Shown here: one piece after another, positions 32,108-41,000 of the stretch | Numbering within the stretch: position 1 is the first letter of the stretch | Layout: each line of letters opens with the position of its first letter | Origin: Clostridiales bacterium | Lineage (GTDB): Bacteria > Bacillota > Clostridia > Oscillospirales > Oscillospiraceae | Reading direction: 5' to 3' | DNA length: 64,000 nt | Assembly (NCBI GenBank): GCA_029265405.1 | Contig: JAJUJI010000003.1 | Span: 62,001-126,000, forward strand | Made by a program: the position numbers and the translations under genes | The notes under the pieces: generated by a model | Databases searched by the model: none | The model's input: the letters and a program-made list of their open reading frames with translations, nothing else | Told to the model about the DNA's origin: nothing

Positions 32108-33349
32108 CTAATCCGCTCTAAGCGCCTCCACGGGCTGGAGCCCGGAGGCCTTGATGGCCGGATACAGGCCGAATATCATGCCCAGCAGCACGGAAAAGCC
32201 CATGGCGCCGAGGCTCAGCGGCACGCTCGGCAAAAGCGTCGTCTTCAAAAGCAGCTTGCCCGCTATCAGAGTGCCCGCATAGCCCAGCATAAGGCCCACT
32301 AATCCTCCCATAAGGCAGATGACGGCCGCCTCTATCAAAAACTGCAGTATTATGGATTTCCTTGAGCCGCCTATGGCCTTCCTTATGCCTATCTCCCTGG
32401 TGCGCTCGGAAACCGTCACAAGCATGATGTTCATGATGCCTATTCCGCCCACCAGCAGCGAAATTCCCGCTATTCCGCCCAGCACCAGGCTCATCATGCG
32501 GTTTTGCGCGTCGCTGCTCTCAATGGCCTGGTTGGCAGAGTAAATGTAGTAATAGCCGTTCTTATTGTCTATAAGCCCCGAAAGAAAGCCGTCGAGCTTG
32601 GTTATGACCTCGTTTGTGGCCTCCTTGCTGGCGGCCTTGACGGTGAACTGCTCTATGGGCTGGTTTCCGTTAAGGAGCCTGTTCACGGTGTAGGGCACCA
32701 CGGCTATATAGTTCATGTATCCGTATATGTCGTAGCCGCCGAACAGCGAGGAGGTGTCCGAGCTGCCGCCCTTGGCCTCGTAAACGCCTATTACCGTGAA
32801 GGGGTAATTGCCTATGTTCACAGTCTCTCCTATCGGGTTCTTGTACTGGAACAGGTACTCGGCCACCTTGGAGCCCAGCACGACCACCTGCTTGTAGTTC
32901 TTGACGTCCAGCCAGGAGATGTCGCGGCCCTTGGCTATGGTGAAGTTGTTGCAGACGGAAAACTGGTCGCTGCCCAGGCTTATCTGCGGCGAGCCGTACT
33001 CCTGATTGTTGTTGGTGCTGAGAGTGCGGTACTTAATGCCGTTCTGGCTCCAGGCGTAGCCGTTTGGCGTAACGCCAAGCACGAGGTCGTCAAGCCCCAG
33101 GCAGTAGTCGTAGAGCTTCATGGTTATGTCCCTGCCGCTGCCCTGCCAGGCGTATACGTTTATCTGGTTGGTGCCCATGCTCTCGTAGTACTCCTTAAGG
33201 GCCTTGTTCTGCCCCTGCACCACCGACACCATAACTATGACGGAAGTTATGCCTATGATGATGCCCAGCATGGTCAGCACCATGCGCACCTTGTTGGAAA
33301 AGATCGATTTGAAGGCCATTTTGAAGGCCTGCGTAATCTTCTTTATCAT
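32108..33349 (-). CDS. ABC transporter permease, MacB/FtsX type
   Basis: 413 residues. One N-terminal membrane helix (MVLTMLGIIIGITSVIVMVSVV), a large extracytoplasmic MacB_PCD domain (residues 45-280), and three C-terminal helices in an FtsX domain (GGIAGISLLVGGIGIMNIMLVTVSERTREIGIRKAIG). The ERTREIGIRKAIGGS segment is diagnostic. MacB-type systems transmit force to an adaptor to export peptides, macrolides or lipoproteins. Its start overlaps the ATPase stop by four bases. Confidence 0.93.
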   Translation of the reverse strand: MIKKITQAFKMAFKSIFSNKVRMVLTMLGIIIGITSVIVMVSVVQGQNKALKEYYESMGTNQINVYAWQGSGRDITMKLYDYCLGLDDLVLGVTPNGYAWSQNGIKYRTLSTNNNQEYGSPQISLGSDQFSVCNNFTIAKGRDISWLDVKNYKQVVVLGSKVAEYLFQYKNPIGETVNIGNYPFTVIGVYEAKGGSSDTSSLFGGYDIYGYMNYIAVVPYTVNRLLNGNQPIEQFTVKAASKEATNEVITKLDGFLSGLIDNKNGYYYIYSANQAIESSDAQNRMMSLVLGGIAGISLLVGGIGIMNIMLVTVSERTREIGIRKAIGGSRKSIILQFLIEAAVICLMGGLVGLMLGYAGTLIAGKLLLKTTLLPSVPLSLGAMGFSVLLGMIFGLYPAIKASGLQPVEALRAD

Positions 33350-34044
33350 AAGCCCGCCGCCTCCCTCGCCCCGTCGTAAATTATCCTGCCGTCGCTGATG
33401 CGTATAATGCGGTTTGCCGTTGCGGCTATCTGGCTGTCGTGGGTTATGAGTATTATCGTCGTTCCGTCGCGGTTGAGGCCGTGCAATATCTCCAGGACTT
33501 GCCTTCCCGTTTTGGAATCCAGCGCGCCGGTAGGCTCGTCGGCCATGATCATGTTCGCGCCGGTGGCTATGGCCCGGGCTATGGCCACGCGCTGCTGCTG
33601 GCCGCCCGACATCTCCGAGGGCTTATGCTCCGCCCTGTCCTCCAGGCCGACGCGCTCAAGGGCGGCCATAGTCATGCCGTACCGCTTTGAAGCGCCCACT
33701 CCCAGATAAATAAGCGGCAGCTCGACGTTTTCATAGGCGTTCAGGGCCGATATCAGGTTGAAGCCCTGGAAAACAAAGCCTATTTCACGATTCCTTATGC
33801 GGCTGAGCTGGCGGTCCGTCAGGTCCCCGACATATTCCCCGTCCAGGTAGTAGTCGCCGTAGGTGGGCACGTCCAGGCAGCCCAGTATGTTCATGAGCGT
33901 GGACTTGCCGGAGCCGGACGCGCCTATGATCGCGACAAATTCGCCCCTGTCTATCGTCAGGCTGACGCCGTCCAGCGCCCGCACCTCGTTCTCATAGCCC
34001 TCGTTGTAAATCTTATATACGTCGTACAACTCAATAAGCTTCAT
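33346..34044 (-). CDS. ABC transporter ATP-binding protein, MacB/LolD type
   Basis: 232 residues. Walker A GASGSGKST, the VGLEDRAEHKPSEMSGGQQQRVAIARAIA signature and Walker B MIMADEPTGALDSKTG are intact, and the LITHDSQIA switch follows. LolD/MacB-like ATPases contain the FVFQGFNLISALNAYENVELPL segment seen here. It powers the FtsX-type permease. Four bases separate it from the adaptor gene. Confidence 0.95.
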   Translation of the reverse strand: MKLIELYDVYKIYNEGYENEVRALDGVSLTIDRGEFVAIIGASGSGKSTLMNILGCLDVPTYGDYYLDGEYVGDLTDRQLSRIRNREIGFVFQGFNLISALNAYENVELPLIYLGVGASKRYGMTMAALERVGLEDRAEHKPSEMSGGQQQRVAIARAIATGANMIMADEPTGALDSKTGRQVLEILHGLNRDGTTIILITHDSQIAATANRIIRISDGRIIYDGAREAAGL

Positions 34045-34048
34045 GCGC

Positions 34049-35761
34049 TCAGCCCATACCCATAGACATGGAGGAATCGGCGCTGGTCTTCATGTACTGC
34101 GTAAAGACCTCCGTGCCCTCCTCTACTCCGCTTATGATCTCCACGCCGTAATCGTCGGAAAGGCCGATCTCCACCGGCACCGCGTAGAAGCCCTTCGGCA
34201 CCTCGATTCCGAGCGTCGAGGCGTCCAGCGCATTCTCCGGCGGCGTGTCCGCCATGACGAACACGCAGGTGCCGGCCTCCGTGTATTTCACGGCCTGCAC
34301 CGGCGCTATCAGGCAGTTGTCGGACTGGGCGGCCACCAGGCTGTAATCGACATACATGCCGTTCATAAGAGAACCGTCCGGATTTTGCACGGTGATCCTG
34401 GCCGGGAAGGCGGATATGCCGTTGTTATTGGTCGCCTGGAGGCTGACGCTTTCGACTACGCCCGTGTAATGCTGCTCGCCGTTGCGCCCCCACTGTATTA
34501 TGTCGCAGGCCATGCCAGGCTTTACATAGGAAACGTTTATCTCGTCCACCTGGGCCTCCACTATCATGACGGAGGTGTCGGCTATGTTCACAGCAACGGT
34601 GCCCGAAGCGGCGGTTTCGCCCGGCGTCAGCGCGCAGGAGATAACCGTGCCGCTCTTGGGAGCTACGGCCCTGAAGTTTGCGAGCGCGTCCTGCGCCTTC
34701 TTGAGCGTCTCGTTTGCCGCAGCAAGCTGATCCTCGTAGGTTATAAGCTGCTCGTCATATACGTCGCTGTCCATTTTCAGCAGCACGTCGCCCTGCCTGA
34801 CCTTGGAATAGTTGACAAGATTGACGCTCAGCGCCTCGCCCTCGGCGCCGGTCTTGATATCCTGCGAGCGCAGGTATTCCAGCTTCCCGTCCTCGTAGGG
34901 GTATATCTCCTCGCCGCCGTTTCCGGCCAGCGAAGCCGAGGCGGCCATGGACGCCGTGAGCGTGCCGGGGTTCGGCACCTCCACCGTTACCTCGAACAGC
35001 CTTGTCCCCTTGTCCGAGATGCGCTCGACCTTTTTGATTTCCTTCACCTTGCCGGCCAGCGTTTCCATTGCCGAGGGTATGGATACGCTCGCCTCCTGCC
35101 CGACATAGATCTCGTCCTCATAGCCGTAGCTGAAATAGAGCTTGAGCAGCATGGCGCTGTCGTCCACCAGCGTGGCAAGCTTTGTGCCGGAGGCGACATT
35201 GTCTCCGACGTTGATCGTCGCCGCGTCTATGAGCTTTCCGTCGTAGGGGGCGGCCACCGTCAGCTTGCCGTAATACTCGTATATCTCGTCTATTTTCTTT
35301 TGTATATTGGCGACGCTCTCGCGGGCAGTCTCAACCTCCTTCTCGGCGTCCTCGCTGTCTATGACGTAAAGCGGGTCGCCCTTGTTGACCCACTGGCCCT
35401 CGGTCACGTACACCTCCAGCACCTTGCCGCCCGTGTTCAGAGTCACCGAAGCCGAGTCCAGCGCCTTAGTCACTCCGCTTCCGGTAACCTTGCTCTGTAT
35501 CGAGCCGCGGTACACAGGCTCGTGCAGCGCCTGCGCTTCAGTGTCGGCGGGCTTCTTGAAAAGCGTGTATATGTAGTAGCCCAGCCCTCCCAGTATCGCG
35601 AAAAGTATAAGAAAGCCTATGATGCGCTTTATTATTCTTCCCGCTCTTCTTTTTTTGCGCCTGCGCGGAGCGGGCCTCTGAGGGCCGCCGCCCGCCGCTC
35701 CGGCTTCCCCGGTCGCCGCCTCGGGCATGACGTTTGCCCCGGCGCTTATCTCTGATGCCAT
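34049..35761 (-). CDS. Membrane-fusion adaptor protein, MacA/HlyD-like
   Basis: 570 residues. An Ala/Gly/Pro-rich cytoplasmic start is followed by a basic run (RPAPRRRKKRRAGRIIKRI) and one membrane helix (IIGFLILFAILGGLGYYIYTL). Outside are two biotinyl-lipoyl-like halves: NTGGKVLEVYVTEGQWVNKGDPLYVID with LTVAAPYDGKLIDA, and a second set VAPKSGTVISCALTPGETAASG, flanking a short coiled coil, then a beta-barrel and C-terminal domain ending SADSSMSMGMG. It is longer than usual MacA because the hairpin region carries a duplicated segment. The ATG at 35761 has a GGAG site. First gene of the operon. Confidence 0.9.
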   Translation of the reverse strand: MASEISAGANVMPEAATGEAGAAGGGPQRPAPRRRKKRRAGRIIKRIIGFLILFAILGGLGYYIYTLFKKPADTEAQALHEPVYRGSIQSKVTGSGVTKALDSASVTLNTGGKVLEVYVTEGQWVNKGDPLYVIDSEDAEKEVETARESVANIQKKIDEIYEYYGKLTVAAPYDGKLIDAATINVGDNVASGTKLATLVDDSAMLLKLYFSYGYEDEIYVGQEASVSIPSAMETLAGKVKEIKKVERISDKGTRLFEVTVEVPNPGTLTASMAASASLAGNGGEEIYPYEDGKLEYLRSQDIKTGAEGEALSVNLVNYSKVRQGDVLLKMDSDVYDEQLITYEDQLAAANETLKKAQDALANFRAVAPKSGTVISCALTPGETAASGTVAVNIADTSVMIVEAQVDEINVSYVKPGMACDIIQWGRNGEQHYTGVVESVSLQATNNNGISAFPARITVQNPDGSLMNGMYVDYSLVAAQSDNCLIAPVQAVKYTEAGTCVFVMADTPPENALDASTLGIEVPKGFYAVPVEIGLSDDYGVEIISGVEEGTEVFTQYMKTSADSSMSMGMG

Positions 35762-35799
35762 AATGTCAACGCGCTCCTGTTCCTTATTTTTACTTGGTA

Positions 35800-35828
35800 A
35801 CTTTAACACATATATTGTTTTTTTTCAA
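35800..35828 (-). promoter_or_regulatory. Sigma-A type promoter of the MacA-like operon
   Basis: On the minus strand TTGAAA (35823-35828), a 17-base A/T-rich spacer and TAAAGT (35800-35805). Confidence 0.65.
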
Positions 35829-35847
35829 GCAAAAGCAAATTAAAATT

Positions 35848-35866
35848 CAGTTACAGCGGGTAACAG
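35848..35866. promoter_or_regulatory. Possible operator upstream of the MacA-like promoter
   Basis: CAGTTACAGCGGGTAACAG has inverted arms GTTAC and GTAAC five bases apart, and its minus strand is also a direct repeat (CGCTGTTAC, CGCTGTAAC). It lies 20 bases upstream of the -35. No regulator gene is adjacent. Confidence 0.35.
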
Positions 35867-35937
35867 CGCCGCAACGCCGCCGCAAATTGTTTAGACGCTT
35901 GCCGCTTCATATTGTTCCATAAAATTTACCGCAAAAA

Positions 35938-35976
35938 GCAAAAAGCGGAGGAACGGGCAAAAGCCCGCTCCTCCGC
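35938..35976 (-). terminator. Intrinsic terminator after the isochorismatase-family gene
   Basis: On the minus strand a 14-base stem (35945-35958 with 35963-35976, one G-T pair) and a TTTT loop is followed by TTTTTGC. Confidence 0.85.
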
Positions 35977-36063
35977 CAAGTTCCGCCGTTTTTCCCGCTT
36001 GCCGAATAGCGCCGCGTCCCCGCCCGCCGTAAAGGCTTTGCCGGCGCGCCTTAGCAAGGCGCC

Positions 36064-36630
36064 TCAGCCGCCCGCCTCCCCGGCAAACATCCGGCAAAGC
36101 TCGTCAACGGTATGAAGCGAGGCGCCGTAAACGGCCTTCAGGTATTCAAGGCCCGAGATATAGTCCGCTTCGGTGAAGCTGTCGGTGGCGTCGGAGGCGA
36201 CGATGACCCTGTAGCCCAGGCAAAAGGCGTCCGCCGCAGTGTGGCGCACGCAAAGGTGTGTGTGCAGCCCTGCCAGTATGACGGTCTCCACCCCCAGCTC
36301 CCTCAAAAGCAGGTCCAGATCGGTTTTGAAAAAGCCGCTGTAGCGCCTTTTAGGCACCACGTAGTCGGACGGGCAGAGCTCCAGCTCGTCTATCACCCGC
36401 GCACCCTCCGTCCCGGCCACGGCGTGCTCGCCCCAAAGCTTGAACTCCATATCGACGCCTTTTACATGCGCGTCGTTGCAAAAAATGACAGGCACCCCGC
36501 TTCTTCTCGCCTCACGGAGAAGCCGGGCCGCGTTGGGCACGATGGCCAGCCCCCTGTCGCAGCGCAGCGCGCCGGTTACGAAATCGTTCAGCATATCCAC
36601 CACAAGTACGGCCGTCCCGCCTCTTGCCAT
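36064..36630 (-). CDS. Isochorismatase-family cysteine hydrolase, nicotinamidase-like
   Basis: 188 residues. The catalytic triad of the family is visible: Asp in LVVDMLNDF, Lys in YVVPKRRYSGF and Cys in LHTHLCVRHTA. A second pattern, CNDAHVKG followed by FKLWGEHAVAGTEGARV, resembles the D-x-H ... H metal site of nicotinamidases (PncA), which convert nicotinamide to nicotinic acid in NAD salvage. Being the neighbour of a NiaR-type niacin repressor, with operator-like repeats ahead of it, strengthens that reading. Other members hydrolyse isochorismate or ureidoacrylate. The ATG at 36630 follows GGAGGCGG. Confidence 0.85.
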   Translation of the reverse strand: MARGGTAVLVVDMLNDFVTGALRCDRGLAIVPNAARLLREARRSGVPVIFCNDAHVKGVDMEFKLWGEHAVAGTEGARVIDELELCPSDYVVPKRRYSGFFKTDLDLLLRELGVETVILAGLHTHLCVRHTAADAFCLGYRVIVASDATDSFTEADYISGLEYLKAVYGASLHTVDELCRMFAGEAGG

Positions 36631-36647
36631 AAAACCGCCTCCATCAT

Positions 36648-36672
36648 TGTAATTACATGTGTCTTTACACAT
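36648..36672. promoter_or_regulatory. Candidate NiaR operator (two TGT-N4-ACA palindromes)
   Basis: TGTAATTACA (36648-36657) and TGTCTTTACA (36660-36669, inside ATGTGT-CTTT-ACACAT) lie 12 bp apart, so on the same face of the helix. They are between the promoter and the start of the nicotinamidase-like gene, where a bound repressor would block transcription. NiaR operators have TGT...ACA halves; the assignment is inferred. Confidence 0.5.
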
Positions 36673-36684
36673 TCTCCTGTTCCA

Positions 36685-36712
36685 ATAATAGCACGGTTCC
36701 GCCGCAAGTCAA
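36685..36712 (-). promoter_or_regulatory. Sigma-A type promoter of the nicotinamidase-like gene
   Basis: On the minus strand TTGACT (36707-36712), a 16-base spacer and TATTAT (36685-36690). Confidence 0.7.
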
Positions 36713-36718
36713 GAAAAT

Positions 36719-37231
36719 TCATTCCATAAGAATGCCCAGCTCGCGCAGCTTTTTTCTCACGCGGCCGAAGGCAGCCTCGGCGGGGCAGGACAGGGTATGG
36801 AGGTGTATTCCGTCGGTCAGCGCTGAGAGGGGCAGGGCGCCGGATTCCTCCATGCGCTGCATGAACTGCTCCACGTCGTAGCGGCTGGAAAGGCTGAGCT
36901 GGCCTGTAAGCTGGCCGTATACCGGGTGATCGACTATAACGTCCAGCACCGTGCAGCCGCTGTCCACTATGGCGTTGAGCTCGGCCTCCATGCCCTCGCG
37001 GCCGCTGTGGCAGCAGGCTATCGTATGCAGGGTTCCGGTCGCCTCCCTGCCGATAAGGTAGCCCCGGGGCGTGGCTATTATGTTCGCCCCGGCGGCGCGC
37101 AGCAGCGCCACGTCGCCAACTATGACCTGGCGGCTGACTGACAGGCGCTGGGCCAGCAGCGCGGCGCTCACCGGCTCCCCGGCCGAGGAAAGTATATTGT
37201 GAAGCTCTATCCTGCGCTCCTTCGCGGTCAT
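36719..37231 (-). CDS. niaR: Transcriptional repressor NiaR (HTH plus 3H domain)
   Basis: 170 residues. The N-terminal winged helix (KERRIELHNILSSAGEPVSAALLAQRLSVSRQVIVGDVALLRAAGANIIATPRGYLI) is HTH_11 type. The C-terminal 3H domain shows its three conserved histidine sites: LHTIACCHSG, VIVDHPVYGQL and GIHLHTLSCP. NiaR (YrxA) senses nicotinic acid through a metal-bound site and represses NAD synthesis and niacin uptake genes. The ATG at 37231 follows a GGGGTGATC site. It is upstream of the nicotinamidase-like gene on the same strand, with 88 bases between that hold a promoter and operator. Confidence 0.93.
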   Translation of the reverse strand: MTAKERRIELHNILSSAGEPVSAALLAQRLSVSRQVIVGDVALLRAAGANIIATPRGYLIGREATGTLHTIACCHSGREGMEAELNAIVDSGCTVLDVIVDHPVYGQLTGQLSLSSRYDVEQFMQRMEESGALPLSALTDGIHLHTLSCPAEAAFGRVRKKLRELGILME

Positions 37232-37275
37232 TTTGATCACCCCATGTAAGCTTGTCTGCAATCCGATTATATCAG

Positions 37276-37303
37276 CGGCGGCCGTCGAAAGCAACGGCCG
37301 CCG
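37276..37303 (-). terminator. Hairpin after the PAP2 gene
   Basis: CGGCGGCCGT and ACGGCCGCCG form a perfect ten-base stem with an eight-base loop. On the minus strand it is followed by TGATATAAT, which may be the niaR -10 instead of a T-run. Confidence 0.5.
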
Positions 37304-37309
37304 GCAAGG

Positions 37310-37879
37310 CTAACGCTTTGTTTGGCCCCCGGCCCTTCTTATTATTTTATCCGCCAGCTTCCCCAGCTCTGCGGCTGCTGCGGCGGCAAGGACACCCAGC
37401 AGGGCCCCGGCCAAAACGTCCGAAGGGTAGTGAACATAGAGGTAGAGCCTTGAAAAGGCTATCAGCGCGGCCAGGGCCAGGGCCGCCGCGCCGAGCCGCC
37501 TGTCGGCGCGCAGGATGCAGGCCGCCGCCCCGAAGGAGGAGGCGGCGTGGCCCGAGGGAAAGGAAAAATCCTCCGGCCTGGCTATCAGCAGCGGCGCAGC
37601 CAAATCCGCCTGGCAGGGGCGCAGCCGGCCGACCAGCGGCTTTATAACGCTGTTTCCGGCAAGCGTGCAGATAAGCAGGGTTCCCAGCAGCACAAAGCCG
37701 GTTCTTCTGTATTTTTTTGTGCAAAGGAAGGCCGCGGCGGCAAGCAGCCATATCAGGCCCCAGTTGCCGAGAAAGGACAGCGCGGGCATCAGCGCGTCGA
37801 AAACCGGGTTTTGCGCGCCGACGTGTATCAGAGCGAGCAGCTTTTCGTCCAGAGCCTGAAAATATTCCGGCAAGCTCAC
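37310..37879 (-). CDS. PAP2-family membrane phosphatase
   Basis: 189 residues with about six membrane segments. The three phosphatase motifs are intact: KPLVGRLRP, FSFPSGHAASSFG and SRLYLYVHYPSDVLAG. Relatives remove phosphate from undecaprenyl pyrophosphate (BcrC-like) or phosphatidic acid at the membrane surface. The GTG at 37879 has a GGAGGGAG site seven bases upstream. It is separated from the giant surface gene by a strong terminator. Confidence 0.9.
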   Translation of the reverse strand: MSLPEYFQALDEKLLALIHVGAQNPVFDALMPALSFLGNWGLIWLLAAAAFLCTKKYRRTGFVLLGTLLICTLAGNSVIKPLVGRLRPCQADLAAPLLIARPEDFSFPSGHAASSFGAAACILRADRRLGAAALALAALIAFSRLYLYVHYPSDVLAGALLGVLAAAAAAELGKLADKIIRRAGGQTKR

Positions 37880-38003
37880 GGCATCTCCCTCCGGCCGGCC
37901 GCCGGGCCGGCCCGTCTTGTTTTTCCGTTCCGGCCGCCTCTTGCGCGGCGGCAGCGGGCATGCAGATTATACGCGGCCGGAAGCGCTAAAGCAAGCCTCC
38001 GCG

Positions 38004-38047
38004 CGCAAAAAGCGGCGGCGCCAAAGCCGACGCTTTGGCGCCGCCGC
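38004..38047 (-). terminator. Intrinsic terminator after the 2319-residue surface protein gene
   Basis: A perfect 16-base stem (38012-38027 with 38032-38047) and four-base loop, followed on the minus strand by TTTTTGCG. Confidence 0.9.
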
Positions 38048-38059
38048 GCCCGCTGAAGT

Positions 38060-41000
38060 TCAGTCCAGAGCCACGGGGTCAAACCTGCCGTCTCCGCTGA
38101 GGAGAAACACCTTGTAGACTTCGCCCTCCGGCAAGTCCAGCTCGATGCGGTCTCCGGCGACGCTCCCGGCATCCAGCGTGAGCAGCCTCACACCCAGCAT
38201 CCTGCCGCCCGAATAGGAAGCGGCCGCAAGTCTGCAACCGGCATAAGAGGCGTCAAGCCCGTAATCGACGCTCATCTTCCCGTTTCCGTATGAGGGCTGC
38301 CCGATATAGGGCCCGCCCTCGCAGCGTGCGGATACTCCTCCGACAAGGACCCAGGCTGAGCCGTCGTAACGGTACAGGTAGTAGTCGCGTCCGTTGTACA
38401 GGCCGGAAAAGCGCAGCCCGCGGTTTTCGTTCAAAGTGCAGACCGCCGACATCTGCGTGGCGTTCCCGCTGTCGGCGACGCCAAAAAGGCTCCCGGGGCA
38501 GCTCTCGGCCACCCAGCCCTCAAGCCTTCCCGGCCCCTGCGGGTTGAGCCTGGCCGCCCTTTCCACCCACAGACACCTGCGCTGTACTATCCTGTTTTGC
38601 GCGTCGGTGAGGCTGACGCTGACCATTATGTCACCGTTGTGCTCGGGATTTGAAAACATTATGTAGTTTTCGGAATAGTGCGTCTTGTCTATTTCCAGCA
38701 GGGTTTCGCCGAGTATGAAGCAGCCCTGGTCCGGCTCCAGGTTGTCCGCCGCGTAGAACTCGCCTGTCGCCTCGTCGCGCAGGTAGTAGGTCAGCCCGCT
38801 GTCCGGGTCGTACGCGGCGGCCTGGTAAACCGCGACTTCGCAGCCGGTTATGCCCCGGCCCTCGGCAAACTCGCCGGTCCAGACAAGATAGAAGCTGTCC
38901 TGCGCGCTGCAGACTCTGTCGGGGAGAAAGCTCGTCTTTGTCGCCTCAGCCGTTGTGAAGAAGGCCAAGTCCGGATGTACGACGGTCGCCGCAACCGAGG
39001 CTGTTTTTCCGTTCGCGTCGTCATAAATAAGCCTGAAGGCGTCGCCTTCCTCCATGCCTGAAAGGTCGAAATTCCATCTCGCCCCATCGTAGGACAGTTG
39101 CACGTCGGGCGAGCTGAGTCCGGACTTTATCTCCTCGTAGCTGTAGCCCCTTTCCGCGCTGTAGGTACCCAGCCAAAAGCGCAATGAGTTGAAGGTGTAC
39201 CAATAGGAGAAGCCGTAGTTGAATCTGAACTCATTCGTCCCGCTCAGGTCGGCGTCGTCCTGAACTATCCAGCAGCTCGAGTCCGCAGCTTCGATCCGTC
39301 CATAGTCCTCACCCGCTATGCCCTCGTCATAATCCAGGGCGGCGGTGCTCCATCCCACGATGTATCTTCCGCCTGTTTCGGATGTTTCAAGCTTCTGACA
39401 GCTTATCTCATAGGCCCAGCAGCCTCCGCCGTATTGGGAAAGGCCATTCTGGCTGAAGCCGTAAAGCTGCGCCCTTTCGTTTCCCGCGCCGAAATAGCTT
39501 TCAAAATCGCAATAAACGTTTGAGGGGCCAACAACATAGTGGAACACTCGGTTTGCCTCTCCGCGCCCGAAAACCACCTGCCGCCCGTCCTCGGCCGCCT
39601 CGGCAATTAGCTGGCCGTCCGGCAGGCGGGAAAGCTTGACGCTGTATTCGGCGGCGCCGGCAAACTCGGCGTCCGAGCGCGCCACAGGATAGTCGGGGTA
39701 AAGCTCATAAAGCCCGCTCTCAATCCCGTCCAGGTTAACGGCGGCTACGCCGAAGGCCGCTGCGGTCTCCCCGTCCTGCAAGATATCGGCCAGATAGCAG
39801 TCCTCATCGTTCCATCGGCCCAAATAAGCGTCATAGTAGAGGGTTCTGCTTCCCCTGCCGCGCCATTGCCCGTCGATCAGGGCGTATATGTTGTACTCTA
39901 CGGCATCCGAGCTTCCTTTTGAAAGGCGCAGGGAATATACGCCCTCCGCGTCCATGACGAGCCTGGCGTTCTCCGGGCCGGGCTCGGCCGGACGGCTGGA
40001 CTTGACGACGGCCAGCATTACGGCGCCGCTCGTCTCCCCGCCGGTTCCGTTCCAGACCGCCGCATAATAGGTTCCCGGCTCAAGATAAGCCGCGGCGCGA
40101 AGGGCCGCTCCGCTGTCGGCATAGCGCCTGGACAAAGCGACAAGCCTCCAGTCCTTGTCAAAAACGTACAGGCCAAAATCGCCGGAGGCGGCCTCAGGCG
40201 TCAGCGAAAAGGCGTACCAGCCTTCTTCCTGCGCCAAAAAATCGCAATATTTCACAGCCTGTCCGGCCATCTGGCCAATATCCGAGGCGTTGTCCGCGCC
40301 CTCTGAAAGGCTTCCGCCGTTCTCCACCGAGGAGGCCTGCTCGGCCCTGGAATAGAAGCTGGCGTTTCCGGCGACAAATTCGTTGCCGTTAGAATCCCTT
40401 ACATGGAGCTCCAGGCTGTAGGCGCCTGAGAAGGGGCTCGCTGAAATGTCAACCCTGAAGTAATCGTAATTTCCGTCGCCCTCCGCGTCGACGGCGGTAA
40501 CGGTGAAGCCGCCGAAGGATAGGGCGTCGCCCCATTTAAAACAGCTTGAAGCTTCAGTTCCGCCGCCTCTGACTACAAGCTCGGTTTCGGCAAGGCTCAT
40601 CCGCGACAGGGAGGCTCCGTTTGCGGGAACCATGTACACCGTCCCCAGCGACGTATAATCCACCCCGTTGAGGTAAAGGCTCTTGTCCGCGGAAGGCGCC
40701 GAGTAGGGGCCCAAATAGGGCAGCTCCGTCACGCTGATGCTTACGCCGTAGCGGCAGGCCTGCCCCCCGCTTTTACAGCCGAAGTCATAAGAGCCGATAT
40801 CGCTGAAATAGAGCGTATAGCAGCCTGGCCTGCTTTGATCCTCCGTCAGCGTTACGTTTGAGCAGGAAGCCAGCGGCTGCCCGTTTGCAACGAGGCTGTC
40901 CGCAGGCACGGGAGCATAGTCCCAGACGCCCTGCTCATTCTGCCGATACAGGTAGAAGGCGCCGTACCAGCCGTCGCCGGAAACGGCCGTCCCTTCGGTG

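Larger units (their letters stand above)
35762..36063. other. Non-coding region between the MacA-like and isochorismatase genes
   Basis: Contains the MacA-like promoter, a GTTAC/GTAAC repeat just upstream of it, and a strong minus-strand terminator for the isochorismatase gene. The GC-rich 90 bases after the isochorismatase stop show no gene or clear motif. Confidence 0.6.

Noticed and set aside
34043-35755. 570-codon open frame on + opposite the MacA-like gene
   Set aside because: No ribosome site or family resemblance; low-complexity His/Arg/Val composition typical of a shadow frame in GC-rich DNA. The minus-strand protein has clear domains.
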